Counted from the first letter of the stretch, positions 1 to 9,376 are shown. The stretch is 48,002 bases of DNA from Burkholderiaceae bacterium (GCA_018402635.1 JAGYIP010000006.1:1-48002); one strand, 5' to 3'. Notes: generated by a model not told the origin, from the sequence alone. Program-made: numbers and translations.

Positions 1-24
1 TAATAACTTTTGACGTGCTTAAGA
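1..24 (+). rRNA. 23S rRNA, 3' end (partial)
   Basis: The first bases (TAATAACTTTTGACGTGCTT) line up by eye with the conserved 3' tail of bacterial 23S rRNA, where an 'actaat' box is followed by a G-rich stretch and 'gcttaa'. The position just upstream of a 5S rRNA fits. The exact end is a guess, and bases 25-110 would be the 23S-5S spacer, in which I see no tRNA. Confidence 0.45.
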
Positions 25-110
25 AGCAATGTCGATTCAATCCATCTCAAAAACTGACTGCTCGTTTCTTAGAAACGGGTGGTGCGAAGACCATGTTGTT
101 ATACAAGTTA

Positions 111-226
111 TGCCTGACGACCATAGCGAGGTGGAACCACTCCTTCCCATCCCGAACAGGACCGTGAAACGCCTTTGCGCCGATGATAGTGATCATTCGA
201 TTGTGAAAGTAGGGCATCGTCAGGCT
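111..226 (+). rRNA. rrf: 5S ribosomal RNA
   Basis: About 116 bases with the full 5S layout. The terminal helix is formed by GCCTGACGA (112-120) pairing with TCGTCAGGC (217-225). The conserved internal stretches AGGTGGAACCACTCC and CCCATCCCGAAC follow, and the 3' part has the GAAAGTAGGGCATCG pattern. A terminator lies immediately downstream, which marks this as the last gene of an rRNA operon. Confidence 0.94.
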
Positions 227-235
227 ATTCAAAAT

Positions 236-272
236 AAAACCCTTGCTGGCTTTAACGCGGCAAGGGTTTTTT
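236..272 (+). terminator. Rho-independent terminator of the rRNA operon
   Basis: A perfect 10-base inverted repeat, AAACCCTTGC (237-246) and GCAAGGGTTT (260-269), with a 13-base loop, followed by a run of T to 272. It lies 11 bases after the 5S gene. Confidence 0.9.
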
Positions 273-317
273 CATTTTCTGTTGTCATAATGCTTCCAGA
301 GAATCAAAGGAGGTCGC

Positions 318-1929
318 ATGTCACGGGTCGGGCCACTTATACGTTACCTACCATGGGCAGTCACACTGCCTCTGGCAGCCTTGGGCTATGTTGTTAGCCC
401 CTGGATAAGCCTGCTTGCTTTAATTCTCTTTGGCCTGGGCGTGCAAGACCTTCTGCAAACCCAGCAGGCCGTCCGTCGCAACTACCCACTAACAGGGCGT
501 CTGCGTTACGCCTTGGAGTCGATACGGCCCGAAATTCGTCAATACTTCATTGAAAGTGACGACGACAAGCTTCCCTTCTCGCGCCATCAAAGGGCCATGG
601 TCTATGCCCGCTCTAAAGAACAGAATGATAAGCGAGGCTTTGGCACCATCAAAGACTACTACCAGCAAGATGCGCAATGGCTTGCGCATTCTATGCACCC
701 TGTTCAGACCGACACAAAGAATCTGCGGGTCTGGGTGGGAGGCCCTGACTGCAAACAGCCCTACTCCATGTCGGTTTTTAATATCTCCGCCATGAGCTTT
801 GGCTCACTCTCAGCCAATGCCATTCAGGCCTTAAACAAAGGCGCAGCCAAGGGAGCGTTCGCCCACGACACGGGCGAGGGAAGTATGTCGAAGTACCACC
901 GCCAGCATGGTGGCGATCTGGTCTGGCAGATTGCCTCGGGCTACTTTGGCTGCCGCACGGCCGATGGCCGCTTCGACCCTGAACGTTTTGAAGAGCAGGC
1001 CCGAGACCCTCAGGTTAAGCTCATTGAAATTAAGATTTCGCAGGGAGCGAAACCCGGCCACGGAGGAATGCTTCCTGCTGCCAAGGTAAGCGCCGAGATT
1101 GCGCAGGCTCGTGGCGTTCCCATGGGCGCCGACTGCATTTCCCCGGCAAGCCACTCGGCCTTCACCACCCCAATTGAACTGATGGCCTTCATAGCCCAGT
1201 TACGCGCGCTTTCCAAAGGAAAGCCCATTGGCTTAAAAATGTGCATTGGCCAGGTGCGCGAATGGTTTGCTGTTGTAAAGGCCATGCTCGAAACCAAGAC
1301 AACGCCTGACTTCATTGTGATTGATGGCGCCGAAGGTGGCACCGGCGCTGCCCCCATTGAGTTTGCAGACCATATGGGCATGCCCATGCGCGATGGTCTT
1401 CGGCTGGTTCACAACACACTGGTTGGGGCTGGCCTGCGCGCTCAGATCCGCCTTGGTGCTTCTGGGAAAGATCCTTTCAGCCTTTGACATTGCAAGATGC
1501 ATTGGCCTTGGCGCCGACTGGTGCAACTCGGCAAGGGGCTTTATGTTTGCCATAGGCTGCATTCAATCAAGAAGCTGCCACACCGACGCATGCCCCACCG
1601 GCGTTGCAACACAAGATCCAGTGCGGCAGCGCGCGTTGGTGGTTCCCGATAAGGCCGAGCGTGTGTATCGCTACCATGCCAACACCATTCATATGCTCTC
1701 TGAGATGATGGGCGCTGCCGGGCTCTCACACCCCAGCCAGATCACTGCCGATCTTCTAATGACCCGTGATACGAATGGCCAGGCGGTGCCTTTTTCTTCG
1801 AAAGAGACCACCTTGGAGCAAGGGGCCTTGTTGGGGAGCTTGGAACATGTTGAACGTTTGCCAGAGCCCTTTGCAAGCCATTGGGTGGCTGCTGATGCAT
1901 CGCGTTTCGGGGTTGAGCGCCTGGCTTAA
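318..1929 (+). CDS. FMN-binding glutamate synthase family protein (frameshifted)
   Basis: Joined product about 536 aa, usual for the stand-alone GltB-like (GOGAT central plus FMN domain) family. The N-terminus has two hydrophobic segments (about residues 8-45). The body contains the FMN barrel motifs (KIGLKMCIGQV-like region, IDGAEGGTGAAP) and, after the break, the three-cysteine [3Fe-4S] motif C-x5-C-x4-C in CIQSRSCHTDACPTGVA. The ATG at 318 has a strong AAAGGAGGT site. The frame changes at about 1464-1470 (gggaaagatc): dropping one base joins ASGK directly to ILSAFDIARC. Upstream the frame ends at 1487, and the downstream frame runs to 1929. A likely one-base insertion error; otherwise a pseudogene. 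It lacks the glutaminase domain of true GltB, so its physiological role is uncertain. Not a flagellar gene; it converges on fliS. Confidence 0.85.
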
Positions 1930-1998
1930 GAACCTAGGCCAGACACTAAACCCCCGACCCCTAGGCTGCTAGGCCGTTGAACTAAAGCCGCGAAAGTT

Positions 1999-2421
1999 TC
2001 AGCTTGCCATCCGCATGGCTTCGGGTTGCTTAGCGAGCAGGCTGGGCACGGTCGACCAGGCGCCTTGAATTTCACCCATCAAACCAGAGATCTCTTTTAG
2101 GGCCTCGACGTCGTTATGAAGGTTCACATGAAGCAGGCGACGCGTAACGTAGCCGTAGAGCTCATCAAGGTTCTTCGCAATCTCGCCGCCCTTTTCAAAA
2201 TCAAGCGCGCTCTGAAGGCCAAGAATAATCTTCCCAGCCCGGGCAAGACTGCGAGATTTTTCCTCAATCGCGCCGCGGGCAATCTGGCCCTCGGCAGAAC
2301 GAAGGCTTTCCATCAAGCCATCAAAGAGCATTTGAATCAGCTGAATGTTGTCTGAGGTGGCCACACCCGTTGAAACTTTTACTTCTCCGTAGCTTGCAAT
2401 TCCCCGATTCATCGCTCTCAT
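1999..2421 (-). CDS. fliS: Flagellin export chaperone FliS
   Basis: 140 aa, typical of FliS, the cytoplasmic chaperone that caps the C-terminus of unpolymerised flagellin before export. It is helical throughout and shows the family pattern near the start (MNRGIASYGEV, then a LIQMLFDGLMESLRSAEGQI helix), followed by the KIILGLQSALDFEKGGEIA and NLDELYGYVTRRLLHVNL blocks. The first ATG has an AAGGGG site seven bases upstream; a second ATG lies three codons in. It is the last gene of the minus-strand operon that starts at flhA. The partner genes fliD and, probably, flagellin are not beside it; fliD begins 44 kb away. Confidence 0.9.
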   Translation of the reverse strand: MRAMNRGIASYGEVKVSTGVATSDNIQLIQMLFDGLMESLRSAEGQIARGAIEEKSRSLARAGKIILGLQSALDFEKGGEIAKNLDELYGYVTRRLLHVNLHNDVEALKEISGLMGEIQGAWSTVPSLLAKQPEAMRMAS

Positions 2422-2533
2422 TACAGACCCCTTAATAAATCACTTGGTTATGTCAAATCTGCCCAGGTATCGATTCTTTAAACACCCATAACTTTGGAAT
2501 CGACGGCACTGCCAACTTCTTTAGACTGGAAAA

Positions 2534-3421
2534 CTAGCCTGGAACCCCGTCTTGCTTCATTGCGGCCTTGGCTGCCGCTGCAACAGCGGCTGTCATATCG
2601 GGTGAGTTAAGGGTTAAGGCAGGGGGGGCTGGCTCAGACCCCTTCGCCTCGGCAGATGCTGGCCCTGGAAGTGCTGGGGTTGCAGTTGCGGTGGCGGTCG
2701 GCTGGCCGGCTCCAACATCGTCTCCGGCCTGCCCATCGGAGGCTTGCGCATCGGACGGATTAAGCGGGAGAAGCCTTTCAGCCAGAGCCTCTGCATTGAC
2801 CATTGCTGTGCGCGTGGCAATGACCTTAAGTGCACCAAGCAAGGTCTTTTGTAGGGCCTGACGAGCCTCTGTTGACTGCGCTAAGACCGAGTCATAGCCC
2901 GCCTGGTAGATGGTGTCAGCGTGCTGCTGCGGGATCCACGAAATAACCGACCCCCGAAGCCCCTTGACCTTGTGCTTGTTCTGAGGCACGGACGCCTTAC
3001 CGGCCTTACCGTTTTCCACCCCCTCGTTGAACAACTCTTCGCAATGCTTTGCGAGCAGAACGTGATAACGCGGCCTGAGCTCTTCAACAAGCTTCTCGTC
3101 GATATCGGGCAAGGGCTTACCCGACATGGCATCCCAAAGCCTCTTGCTAACCAAGGTGCCAAAACTGGTGTCGGGCTTATCGGAGTCTTCCTGCGGCAAG
3201 GGCGCCCCTTCGCTGCCATCGGTGTCGGAAAACGCCAGGGCAGGGGCGGCGCCGTTTCCGTTAGCCTGCCGCGAGTCATCGCCTTGATGCTCGTCCTCGA
3301 GGTCGAACTCTTCTGGAACAATTGCGCGATGCACACCGCGCACCTGGTCGACCACCAGAATCATTAGAAGGAGCATCATGGCCAAGATGGCCAGAATAGA
3401 GAATAAGAGTATTGAGCCCAT
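2534..3421 (-). CDS. Membrane-anchored protein of unknown function in fliA-fliS interval
   Basis: 295 aa, not recognised. Residues 3-25 are one strongly hydrophobic segment (ILLFSILAILAMMLLLMILV), so it is probably anchored in the inner membrane by its N-terminus. Residues 36-85 are acidic and low complexity. A folded, mostly helical part spans about 86-215, followed by an Ala/Pro/Gly-rich tail ending in an Ala-rich helix. Residues 157-175 (GSVISWIP, then AD-x-IY-x2-G) closely match a segment of the neighbouring 176-aa protein, so the two probably share a domain. It is co-directional with flhA-flhF-flhG-fliA, which suggests a flagellar or chemotaxis-related job, but nothing in the sequence gives a function. 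Confidence 0.75.
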   Translation of the reverse strand: MGSILLFSILAILAMMLLLMILVVDQVRGVHRAIVPEEFDLEDEHQGDDSRQANGNGAAPALAFSDTDGSEGAPLPQEDSDKPDTSFGTLVSKRLWDAMSGKPLPDIDEKLVEELRPRYHVLLAKHCEELFNEGVENGKAGKASVPQNKHKVKGLRGSVISWIPQQHADTIYQAGYDSVLAQSTEARQALQKTLLGALKVIATRTAMVNAEALAERLLPLNPSDAQASDGQAGDDVGAGQPTATATATPALPGPASAEAKGSEPAPPALTLNSPDMTAAVAAAAKAAMKQDGVPG

Positions 3422-3584
3422 GGCCTTAAAATCGGCGCAGACGTCGAAGACTTAAGGCTGAGGGGTTAAAAGCCTGGGGTCAAGCCCTTTTGAGGCCTAA
3501 AAGGCTGATGAAGGTGAACGCGTGGAACGTGGAGCGTACTGCCTTCAAAGGGCCTGCCTCTAAGACGCCCAAATGAAAAGGGGC

Positions 3585-4103
3585 CTAACTGGGCGGCTGC
3601 CCGTCGGGCTCGCCCTCGCCCTCAGCGCCTTCGGACATGTCCTCGCGCATAAACCCAAGCGCCTGAAAAGGCGGCTCTAACTTAAGCTCTTCAGAAATTT
3701 TTTCTGCGATGGCCTGGCAGAGCTCGATGGACTGCTCGGCAGAGACCTCTTCGTTCTGATAGGCCGCGCCAATCTTGAAGACCTCTTCGGCAAAGGCAAA
3801 GGGTATGTAGCCAATAATTTCGCCATTGACAGACTTAATGGTCTGGAAGGACGACGGGCTTGGCGGTGCCGGCTTATCGTCGCCCGAGGCAATGGCCATC
3901 ATGGACTTCTCGGTGAAATCTGCCGTCTTTTCAGCCCCGTCAATAAAGGTTTTATCGAGAACGGCCCGGCAACGAAGCCCCATGCGTATTCGAGCAGAGA
4001 CCTCGGCCCGGCCGTCACCTGTTTCGGCGCAGGTCTTCTCGTAGTCCTGCTTTGCCTTAATCATCTCTTCTTTTTTGGCATCACCAAAAAGTTTTCCAAG
4101 CAT
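3585..4103 (-). CDS. Soluble acidic protein of unknown function downstream of fliA
   Basis: About 172 aa from the ATG at 4103; a TTG at 4115 would add four residues. Not recognised. No signal peptide or membrane segment is visible. Residues 9-70 look helical and charged, with three cysteines (CAETGDG, GLRCRAV and a later LCQAI). A Pro/Ser linker follows, and then the segment NGEIIGYIP with AEEVFKIG that mirrors GSVISWIP with ADTIYQAG in the next gene. The tail is rich in Glu and Gly. It lies 42-54 bases after fliA in the same operon. Possible roles include a flagellar regulator or structural accessory; this is only context inference. Confidence 0.72.
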   Translation of the reverse strand: MLGKLFGDAKKEEMIKAKQDYEKTCAETGDGRAEVSARIRMGLRCRAVLDKTFIDGAEKTADFTEKSMMAIASGDDKPAPPSPSSFQTIKSVNGEIIGYIPFAFAEEVFKIGAAYQNEEVSAEQSIELCQAIAEKISEELKLEPPFQALGFMREDMSEGAEGEGEPDGQPPS

Positions 4104-4156
4104 GGTTGATCTCAAATAACGAGGGTTAAAGAACCTTTAATGATACGGCAGAAACC

Positions 4157-4870
4157 CTAACTGCCCTCAAAACCCAGTGTTTTACGTAGCTTTTTAATGT
4201 TCGCTGACAGAATCTGGCTAACCCGAGACTCGGTGACATTTAGTGTAAGACCGATTTCCTTTAGGTTCATCTCTTCTTGGTAGTAAAGGGCCATGACCAG
4301 CCGGTCGCGCTCGGGCAGCGCTTCGATGGCCGCCACCACGGCCTCCATGAACTCCGATTCCTCCACCTGAGCCTCAGGCTGGCTGCTGCTGGCATCGGGA
4401 ATGGACAGCGCCTGCTCGGCCACATCCTCAAGGTAGACGGTATGAAACTGTGCGGCCTTGCGTCGATCTTCTTGGAAGTCATCCATGTCTTTGCCCAAGG
4501 CCGCAGCGACTTCGGCCTGCGAGGGCTCACGGCCCAGTACGGACGACAACTGCCGAACCTCTTCGGAGTGCTGTTTATTAATCGCAACGGCCGAGCGGGG
4601 AAGGTTCGACATACGCCGAACCTCATCAATAATGGCGCCTCGAACTCGACTGTGGGCAAAGTGCTCAAAAGGCACTCCCTTGGCTGCAACGAAAGACCGA
4701 GCAGCCTCAATAAGCCCAATGGTTCCAACCTGAATAAGCTCATCGAGGTCCATAAAGGAGGCTAGACGCGGGCGCAGGTGCAGTGCAATTCGTTTAACAA
4801 GGCCAAGATGAGAAAGAACCAGGGACTCGAGGTCGCTCTCGGCCTGCTGGTAGGGGTTAGGGCCTTTCAT
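4157..4870 (-). CDS. fliA: RNA polymerase sigma factor FliA (sigma-28)
   Basis: About 237 aa, the usual length for sigma-28, which directs late flagellar transcription (filament cap, stator, chemotaxis). Region 2 is seen as LVKRIALHLRPRL, DLDELIQVGTIGLIEAARSF and FEHFAHSRVRGAIIDEVRR. Region 3 follows around SNLPRSAVAIN. Region 4 is the C-terminal helix-turn-helix around LPERDRLVMALYYQEEMNL and LKEIGLTLNVTESRVSQI. I chose the ATG at 4870; a TTG two codons earlier is possible and neither has a clear ribosome site. It lies 43 bases after flhG. Its anti-sigma factor FlgM is encoded at 29749-30049. Confidence 0.95.
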   Translation of the reverse strand: MKGPNPYQQAESDLESLVLSHLGLVKRIALHLRPRLASFMDLDELIQVGTIGLIEAARSFVAAKGVPFEHFAHSRVRGAIIDEVRRMSNLPRSAVAINKQHSEEVRQLSSVLGREPSQAEVAAALGKDMDDFQEDRRKAAQFHTVYLEDVAEQALSIPDASSSQPEAQVEESEFMEAVVAAIEALPERDRLVMALYYQEEMNLKEIGLTLNVTESRVSQILSANIKKLRKTLGFEGS

Positions 4871-4913
4871 CTTCAAGGGCGGTTTTTTAATGCGGCAGTT
4901 TCAGTCGTTAGCA

Positions 4914-5722
4914 TCAGCTTAATTGTCGTTCAAGAAAGAAGGATAGCCCACCTGGGCTGCCTTCAAGTGGACTGAGCTGGCTAATTTCTTTGGCCAGGGC
5001 GCGAAAATTTCGACTGGCAAGGCTTCCAGGAGCCAGGGCCACGAGCGGTTTGTGCTGACGCAGCGAGGTAAGCACCATCTCGTCAGACTCAATGGACCCA
5101 AGGTAGTGCAGGGGCTGGCCGAGAAAACGCAGTGAGACATCTTGAATGCGCTTAAACAACATCTCACCTGCGGCCTGGCTATCCACCATATTAGGAACTA
5201 AGTAAATCTGATCTGCCGCACTTTCTTGCGTAAGAACTTTGATGGTTCCATAGGCATCGGCAATGGAGGAGGGCTCGTCGCGAACCACAATAAGTCGTCG
5301 CTGGACTGCCTTCATGAAGGTCATAACCTGCGGCGAAATGCCCGCCGCAATGTCCACAATAAGGTAATCGAGGTCTTCTTCAATCTCACTAAAAGCCTGA
5401 ACCACGCCCGCGGCCTCTTTCGGGCCAAGTGCGGCCATATCCAAAAGACCCGAGCCCCCGGAATAAGACGTACACCCTGGGCGGTGGTGGTGACAATTTC
5501 AGCAAGAGACTTCTCGCCCGAAATAACATGACTCATGTTGAAGGGTGCCCGGTGCCCAAGGGCAATCTGCGCATTGGCAAGACCTAAGTCGGCATCAAAT
5601 AACAGCACGCGCTTGCCCTGCGCGGCGAGCGCAACAGACAGGTTTACCGAGACGGTTGTCTTGCCGACGCCACCCTTTCCGCTTGCAATACCGATGACTT
5701 CAGGCTTTGACGATGAGTTCAT
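4914..5722 (-). CDS. flhG: MinD-like ATPase FlhG/FleN (frameshifted)
   Basis: Joined product about 269 aa, normal for FlhG, which limits flagellar number and placement and, in Pseudomonas, holds back the FleQ activator. The N-terminus has the deviant Walker A GIASGKGGVGKTT, and switch motif FDADLGLANAQIALG follows. The frame breaks at a run of five C on the plus strand (5455-5459, G on the coding strand): one more G gives LIPGGSGLLDMAALGPKE, the expected continuation. After the break come DYLIVDIAAGI (Walker B) and the FLGQPLHYLGSIESDEMV segment. It sits nine bases after flhF, the classic pairing. The break is probably a one-base deletion error. Confidence 0.9.
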
Positions 5723-5731
5723 GACTGTGGC

Positions 5732-7087
5732 TTAGGAAGGGTGTTTAGGGGCCAGAACAGCCTGGGTGGGTTGAAAACTTGGAGACATTGAAACCAGTGC
5801 CTCGGCAGACGAACCCGACAAACCCTGGGACGCCTCTTTTGCAAGACCGTCTTGAACGGCACAGGCCAGCTGTTCGCTTGCCAGGCGCGCAAGGCGATCG
5901 CCCGACATGGGACATGCATTGATGGTACCAACGCCATTGGATGCCTCGTTCATTAGAGCCAGGGGCTTTTGCTGCAGAGCCTGAATAAGGCCCCAGCACT
6001 GCGCCGACTCATCGAGCTTTGTGACAATAAGATCGTCCCAAGGGCAGAGCTTGAAAAGCTGCAAGGCCTGCGCAAGGCTGATGTCGCAGGTAAGGGCTAG
6101 ATGCAGCTCGGCCTTAGGCAGCTGCCTTGAAATTTCATCGCAGTGATGTTTGAGCTGTGGGCCCGGTGTGTCAATAAAAATAGCGCGGCGCCCTTGAAGC
6201 TCCTCAATAAGGCTTGTCAGCAGGCCTGGCTCGGTGACCCGAAAGGCCTCAAGGCCAGACCGCGAGCAGCTTAACTGCAGCTGCGACCAGGCGCCAAGCC
6301 GGCTGTCGCAATAGCTAATAACAGCAACCTGTTCGGCGCCCCAGGCTTCAGCAGCCTTGTGTGCCAGCCGGGCCACAGACTGTGTCTTGCCAGAGCCCGA
6401 GGGACCAAAGACAACATGAATGCCCTCGGTTGGAACCTTGGTAATGGTCTTAGGAAGACCTGTCGCAAGAATGGCCTCAACCTTCTTCATGGCTATTTCG
6501 ATGGTCTCTTCCGATTGAATCTCATCAATAAGAAGTACGCGACTTGCTGTTGAAAGGCCAAGGGTTTCGAGTGCCGTGTTGAGGGTCTGGCCCATTGACG
6601 ATAAACCGACAGGGCTAAGGGCGGACAATTGTTGTTGAAGCCGAAGTTCGCGTCGCAGCACGGCCATTTCTTGCCGAACAATATCGACAATTTCCCGGGC
6701 CCGAAGCTGTTCGCGATGGTTGTCATGGCGATGCTCACCCATGACGGGCTCGCGTTTTTTCGTGGCGGGCTGGAGTGTCTGGGAGAAGATGGCCTCGAAT
6801 TCTGGCCCGTCTGGGCTGATGGCGCCTGCCGCTCCTACTTCTCCCTCCGCTCTCTCCGCGCCTATCGGCTCGTTAGGGGAATCGCCAGCGCTTGGCCCGT
6901 GGGCCTGCGCGTCGGCGAGTTCAAGACTGGCCCGGTCGAATGTCGGCTCCAAGTCCACCGCAACAATCACCTCTGTCTGGCCATTGACTTGTTCGTGAGA
7001 GACCACAAGGGCATCCGTTCCATAAAGGCTCACGGCTTTCTCCGTCGCTGCACGAAGGTCTCTAGCAAGGATGCGTTTTAGTTCCAT
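5732..7087 (-). CDS. flhF: Flagellar biosynthesis GTPase FlhF
   Basis: 451 aa, an SRP-type GTPase that marks the cell pole for flagellar assembly. The N-terminal B domain opens with MELKRILARDLRAATEKAV and a GTDALVVSHEQVNG strand pattern. A low-complexity stretch follows, then the N and G domains. Nucleotide motifs are VFGPSGSGKTQSVARLA (G1), FIDTPGPQ (G3) and VTKLDESAQ (G4). These are recognisable but off the usual pattern: G1 is normally GPTGVGKTT and G3 is DTAG. The C-terminal G5 region reads NGVGTINACPMSGDRLA rather than the common NGQ-x-VPEDL. The gene lies between flhA and flhG. Confidence 0.93.
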   Translation of the reverse strand: MELKRILARDLRAATEKAVSLYGTDALVVSHEQVNGQTEVIVAVDLEPTFDRASLELADAQAHGPSAGDSPNEPIGAERAEGEVGAAGAISPDGPEFEAIFSQTLQPATKKREPVMGEHRHDNHREQLRAREIVDIVRQEMAVLRRELRLQQQLSALSPVGLSSMGQTLNTALETLGLSTASRVLLIDEIQSEETIEIAMKKVEAILATGLPKTITKVPTEGIHVVFGPSGSGKTQSVARLAHKAAEAWGAEQVAVISYCDSRLGAWSQLQLSCSRSGLEAFRVTEPGLLTSLIEELQGRRAIFIDTPGPQLKHHCDEISRQLPKAELHLALTCDISLAQALQLFKLCPWDDLIVTKLDESAQCWGLIQALQQKPLALMNEASNGVGTINACPMSGDRLARLASEQLACAVQDGLAKEASQGLSGSSAEALVSMSPSFQPTQAVLAPKHPS

Positions 7088-7127
7088 AAAGGTCTCCAGA
7101 CTACTTTCCTAAAGTAGTAAGCAAGGT

Positions 7128-9257
7128 CTATTCCGTTTTTTCCCGTATTTCAACGGTTTCAATGACTTTCACGGACTGGTCGTCCGGAATCTCCGCGTAA
7201 GAGAGCACCGTAAGTCCTTCAACACGATGGCGGGCTGCACGCGACAACCAGGGCCTTAGAACAGGCGAGACCACAAGCACCGCGTTATTGCCCGCCTCTT
7301 CCACATTCTTGGTGCTGTTGCGTAAGGCGCGAAAGAGCCCCTCTGCAAGCCCGGGCTCGAGCACCACATTGGCAAGGTCGCCGCGATGTTGCTGCAAAAC
7401 GTTATGCAGCATCTGCTCAAGGGCCGGATCGAGCGTCATTACGGGCAGCGTCTCTTGGTTCTCAAGAAGCGTCTGAATAATCATGCGGCCGATGCGCGGC
7501 CTTACGAGCCCAGTAAGCTCGGCAGGGTCTTGCGTTTTGCTGCAGGCATCCGACAGGGCCTCCATAATGGAACGCATGTCACGAATGGAGACGCCTTCTT
7601 CAAGCAGGGTCTGAAGCACCTTGGTAACAACACCCAGGGGAAGCTTTGCAGGCACCACATCCTCAACCAGCTTTGGAAATTTTGAGGCGAGCTTATCGAG
7701 CAGTTGCTGGGTCTCGTCTCGGCTTAAGAGCTCCGAGGCGCTATCTCGCAGCACCTTGTTAAGGTGCGTCGCAATAGCAGTAGCGGCATCAACCACCGTG
7801 TAGCCAAGTGTGCGCGCGTAGTCACGCTGCGATGGGTCGATCCAGACGGCATCGAGCCCAAAGGCGGGCTCTTTGGTTGGAATGCCCTCGAGCGTGCCGT
7901 AGACCTGGCCTGGGCTAATGGCAAGCTCTCGGCCCACCTTCGCCTCACCCTTGCCGCGAACAACACCATTAATAATGATGGTGTAGTGGTCGGGGTCAAG
8001 TGTTAATGAGTCGCGAATACGAACCGGCTGAATCAGGTAGCCGAGCTCTGCCGATAGCTTCTTACGAACCCCTTTTACCCGGGTCATAAGCTGACCACCG
8101 GTCTCGGCATTAACCAAGGGAATGAGCCCATAGCCAATTTCCAGCCCAATCACGTCAACGGTATCCAGGTCGTCCCAGTCGAGTTCTTTATTGGGGTTGT
8201 TGGGGTCATCGCCTGCCGCGCCATTGCCACCTGCATCACTAGCCAATTTGTCGGCATCTTCCTTCTCATAGCGGGTCTTTAGCACCAGCAGGCCTATTCC
8301 CGCAGCCACTGCAGCCAAGGACAGGAAAACCATGGCGGGCATTCCGGGTACAAGGCCAAGAATGGCGAGGATGCCAGCCGAAATAAAGAGGGCAGAGGGC
8401 TTTGAGAGCTGGCTGGTAGCCTGCTCGGTCATCGACTCGCTGGTTGTAACGCGAGTTACAACAATGGCTGTTGCAAGCGAAAGAAAGAGAGCTGGAATTT
8501 GCGCCACAAGGCCGTCGCCAACGGTGAGCAATATATAAATGGCGCTTGCATCCGATAGGCTTAGGTCGTGCTGGGTCATCCCAACAACCATGCCGCCGAG
8601 GATGTTGATAAGAAGAATGAGTAGGCCGGCAATGGCATCGCCCTTCACGAATTTCGATGCACCGTCCATCGACCCGAAGAAGTCGGCCTCTTGAGAAATT
8701 TCCTCTCGCCGCCTCTTGGCAGTCTCTTGGTCGATAACCCCCGAATTGAGGTCGGCATCAATGGCCATTTGTTTGCCGGGCATTGCATCGAGAGTAAAGC
8801 GCGCCGTGACCTCGGAGACTCGGCCTGCACCCTTGGTGATCACGACGAAGTTAATAATGACAAGAATCGCAAACACAATAATGCCGACAAAGTAATTGCC
8901 GGCAATTACGAACTCTCCAAAGGCCTGAATAACCAGCCCGGCCGCATCCGGTCCAGTATGGCCTTCCACTAAAACGACGCGTGTGGAGGCTACGTTTAGC
9001 GCAAGCCTGAGCATGGTCGTTAAGAGCAGTATTGCGGGGAACGCCGAAAACTCAAGTGGCCGCGTCACCCCAATGGCCACCATAATGACAATGAGGCCAA
9101 CTAAAATATTGAAGGTGAACAAGATATCGAGCAGCCATGCCGGAAGCGGCAAGACCAGCATGCTCATAATGAGCAGCACAAGTGCCGGTATACCAAGACC
9201 CGTGGCGTCAATCTGGGAGACGGCTTGTCGTAAGTTGGACAAGCTAAGGGTGGCCAT
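7128..9257 (-). CDS. flhA: Flagellar export gate protein FlhA
   Basis: 709 aa, standard length for FlhA, the largest inner-membrane component of the flagellar type III export gate. The first half carries about eight transmembrane helices, with the highly conserved loop VSEVTARFTLDAMPGKQMAI followed by DADLNSG and RRREEISQEADFFGSMDGA. The cytoplasmic half begins near residue 330 and contains EIGYGLIPLV, GGQLMTRVKGVR and the KVLQTLLEEGVSIRDMRSI region that binds export chaperones. It is the first gene of the minus-strand operon, with a sigma-54 promoter 78-93 bases upstream of its ATG. Confidence 0.97.
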   Translation of the reverse strand: MATLSLSNLRQAVSQIDATGLGIPALVLLIMSMLVLPLPAWLLDILFTFNILVGLIVIMVAIGVTRPLEFSAFPAILLLTTMLRLALNVASTRVVLVEGHTGPDAAGLVIQAFGEFVIAGNYFVGIIVFAILVIINFVVITKGAGRVSEVTARFTLDAMPGKQMAIDADLNSGVIDQETAKRRREEISQEADFFGSMDGASKFVKGDAIAGLLILLINILGGMVVGMTQHDLSLSDASAIYILLTVGDGLVAQIPALFLSLATAIVVTRVTTSESMTEQATSQLSKPSALFISAGILAILGLVPGMPAMVFLSLAAVAAGIGLLVLKTRYEKEDADKLASDAGGNGAAGDDPNNPNKELDWDDLDTVDVIGLEIGYGLIPLVNAETGGQLMTRVKGVRKKLSAELGYLIQPVRIRDSLTLDPDHYTIIINGVVRGKGEAKVGRELAISPGQVYGTLEGIPTKEPAFGLDAVWIDPSQRDYARTLGYTVVDAATAIATHLNKVLRDSASELLSRDETQQLLDKLASKFPKLVEDVVPAKLPLGVVTKVLQTLLEEGVSIRDMRSIMEALSDACSKTQDPAELTGLVRPRIGRMIIQTLLENQETLPVMTLDPALEQMLHNVLQQHRGDLANVVLEPGLAEGLFRALRNSTKNVEEAGNNAVLVVSPVLRPWLSRAARHRVEGLTVLSYAEIPDDQSVKVIETVEIREKTE

Positions 9258-9334
9258 AGTGTGTCGTTAAACCTTCATTCGTTAATTAAAACAATGCCTT
9301 AGGCTTTTAGGGTCCAGGCCTGCACTTCATCCTC

Positions 9335-9350
9335 AGCAATTGGTATGCCA
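9335..9350 (-). promoter_or_regulatory. Sigma-54 promoter for flhA operon
   Basis: On the minus strand this reads TGGCATACCAATTGCT, matching the -24/-12 consensus TGGCAC-N5-TTGC with exact GG-N10-GC spacing. It predicts a leader of about 65 bases before flhA. It is arranged back to back with the fliK promoter. Confidence 0.82.
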
Positions 9351-9376
9351 CTGAAAAACAGGCGTTCGCCTAGGCG

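Noticed and set aside
29..397. 122-aa reading frame across the left edge
   Set aside because: It runs through the 5S rRNA and terminator and out of frame into the glutamate synthase gene; not protein-like.
1930..1998. CCTAGG-rich inverted sequences between glutamate synthase gene and fliS
   Set aside because: Short palindromes without a T run; terminator not supported.
3429..3455. TTAAGTCT and GCCGATTT on the minus strand, close to textbook sigma-28, before the 295-aa gene
   Set aside because: Only seven bases from the ATG, leaving no leader, and the gene lies inside an operon already served by the flhA promoter.
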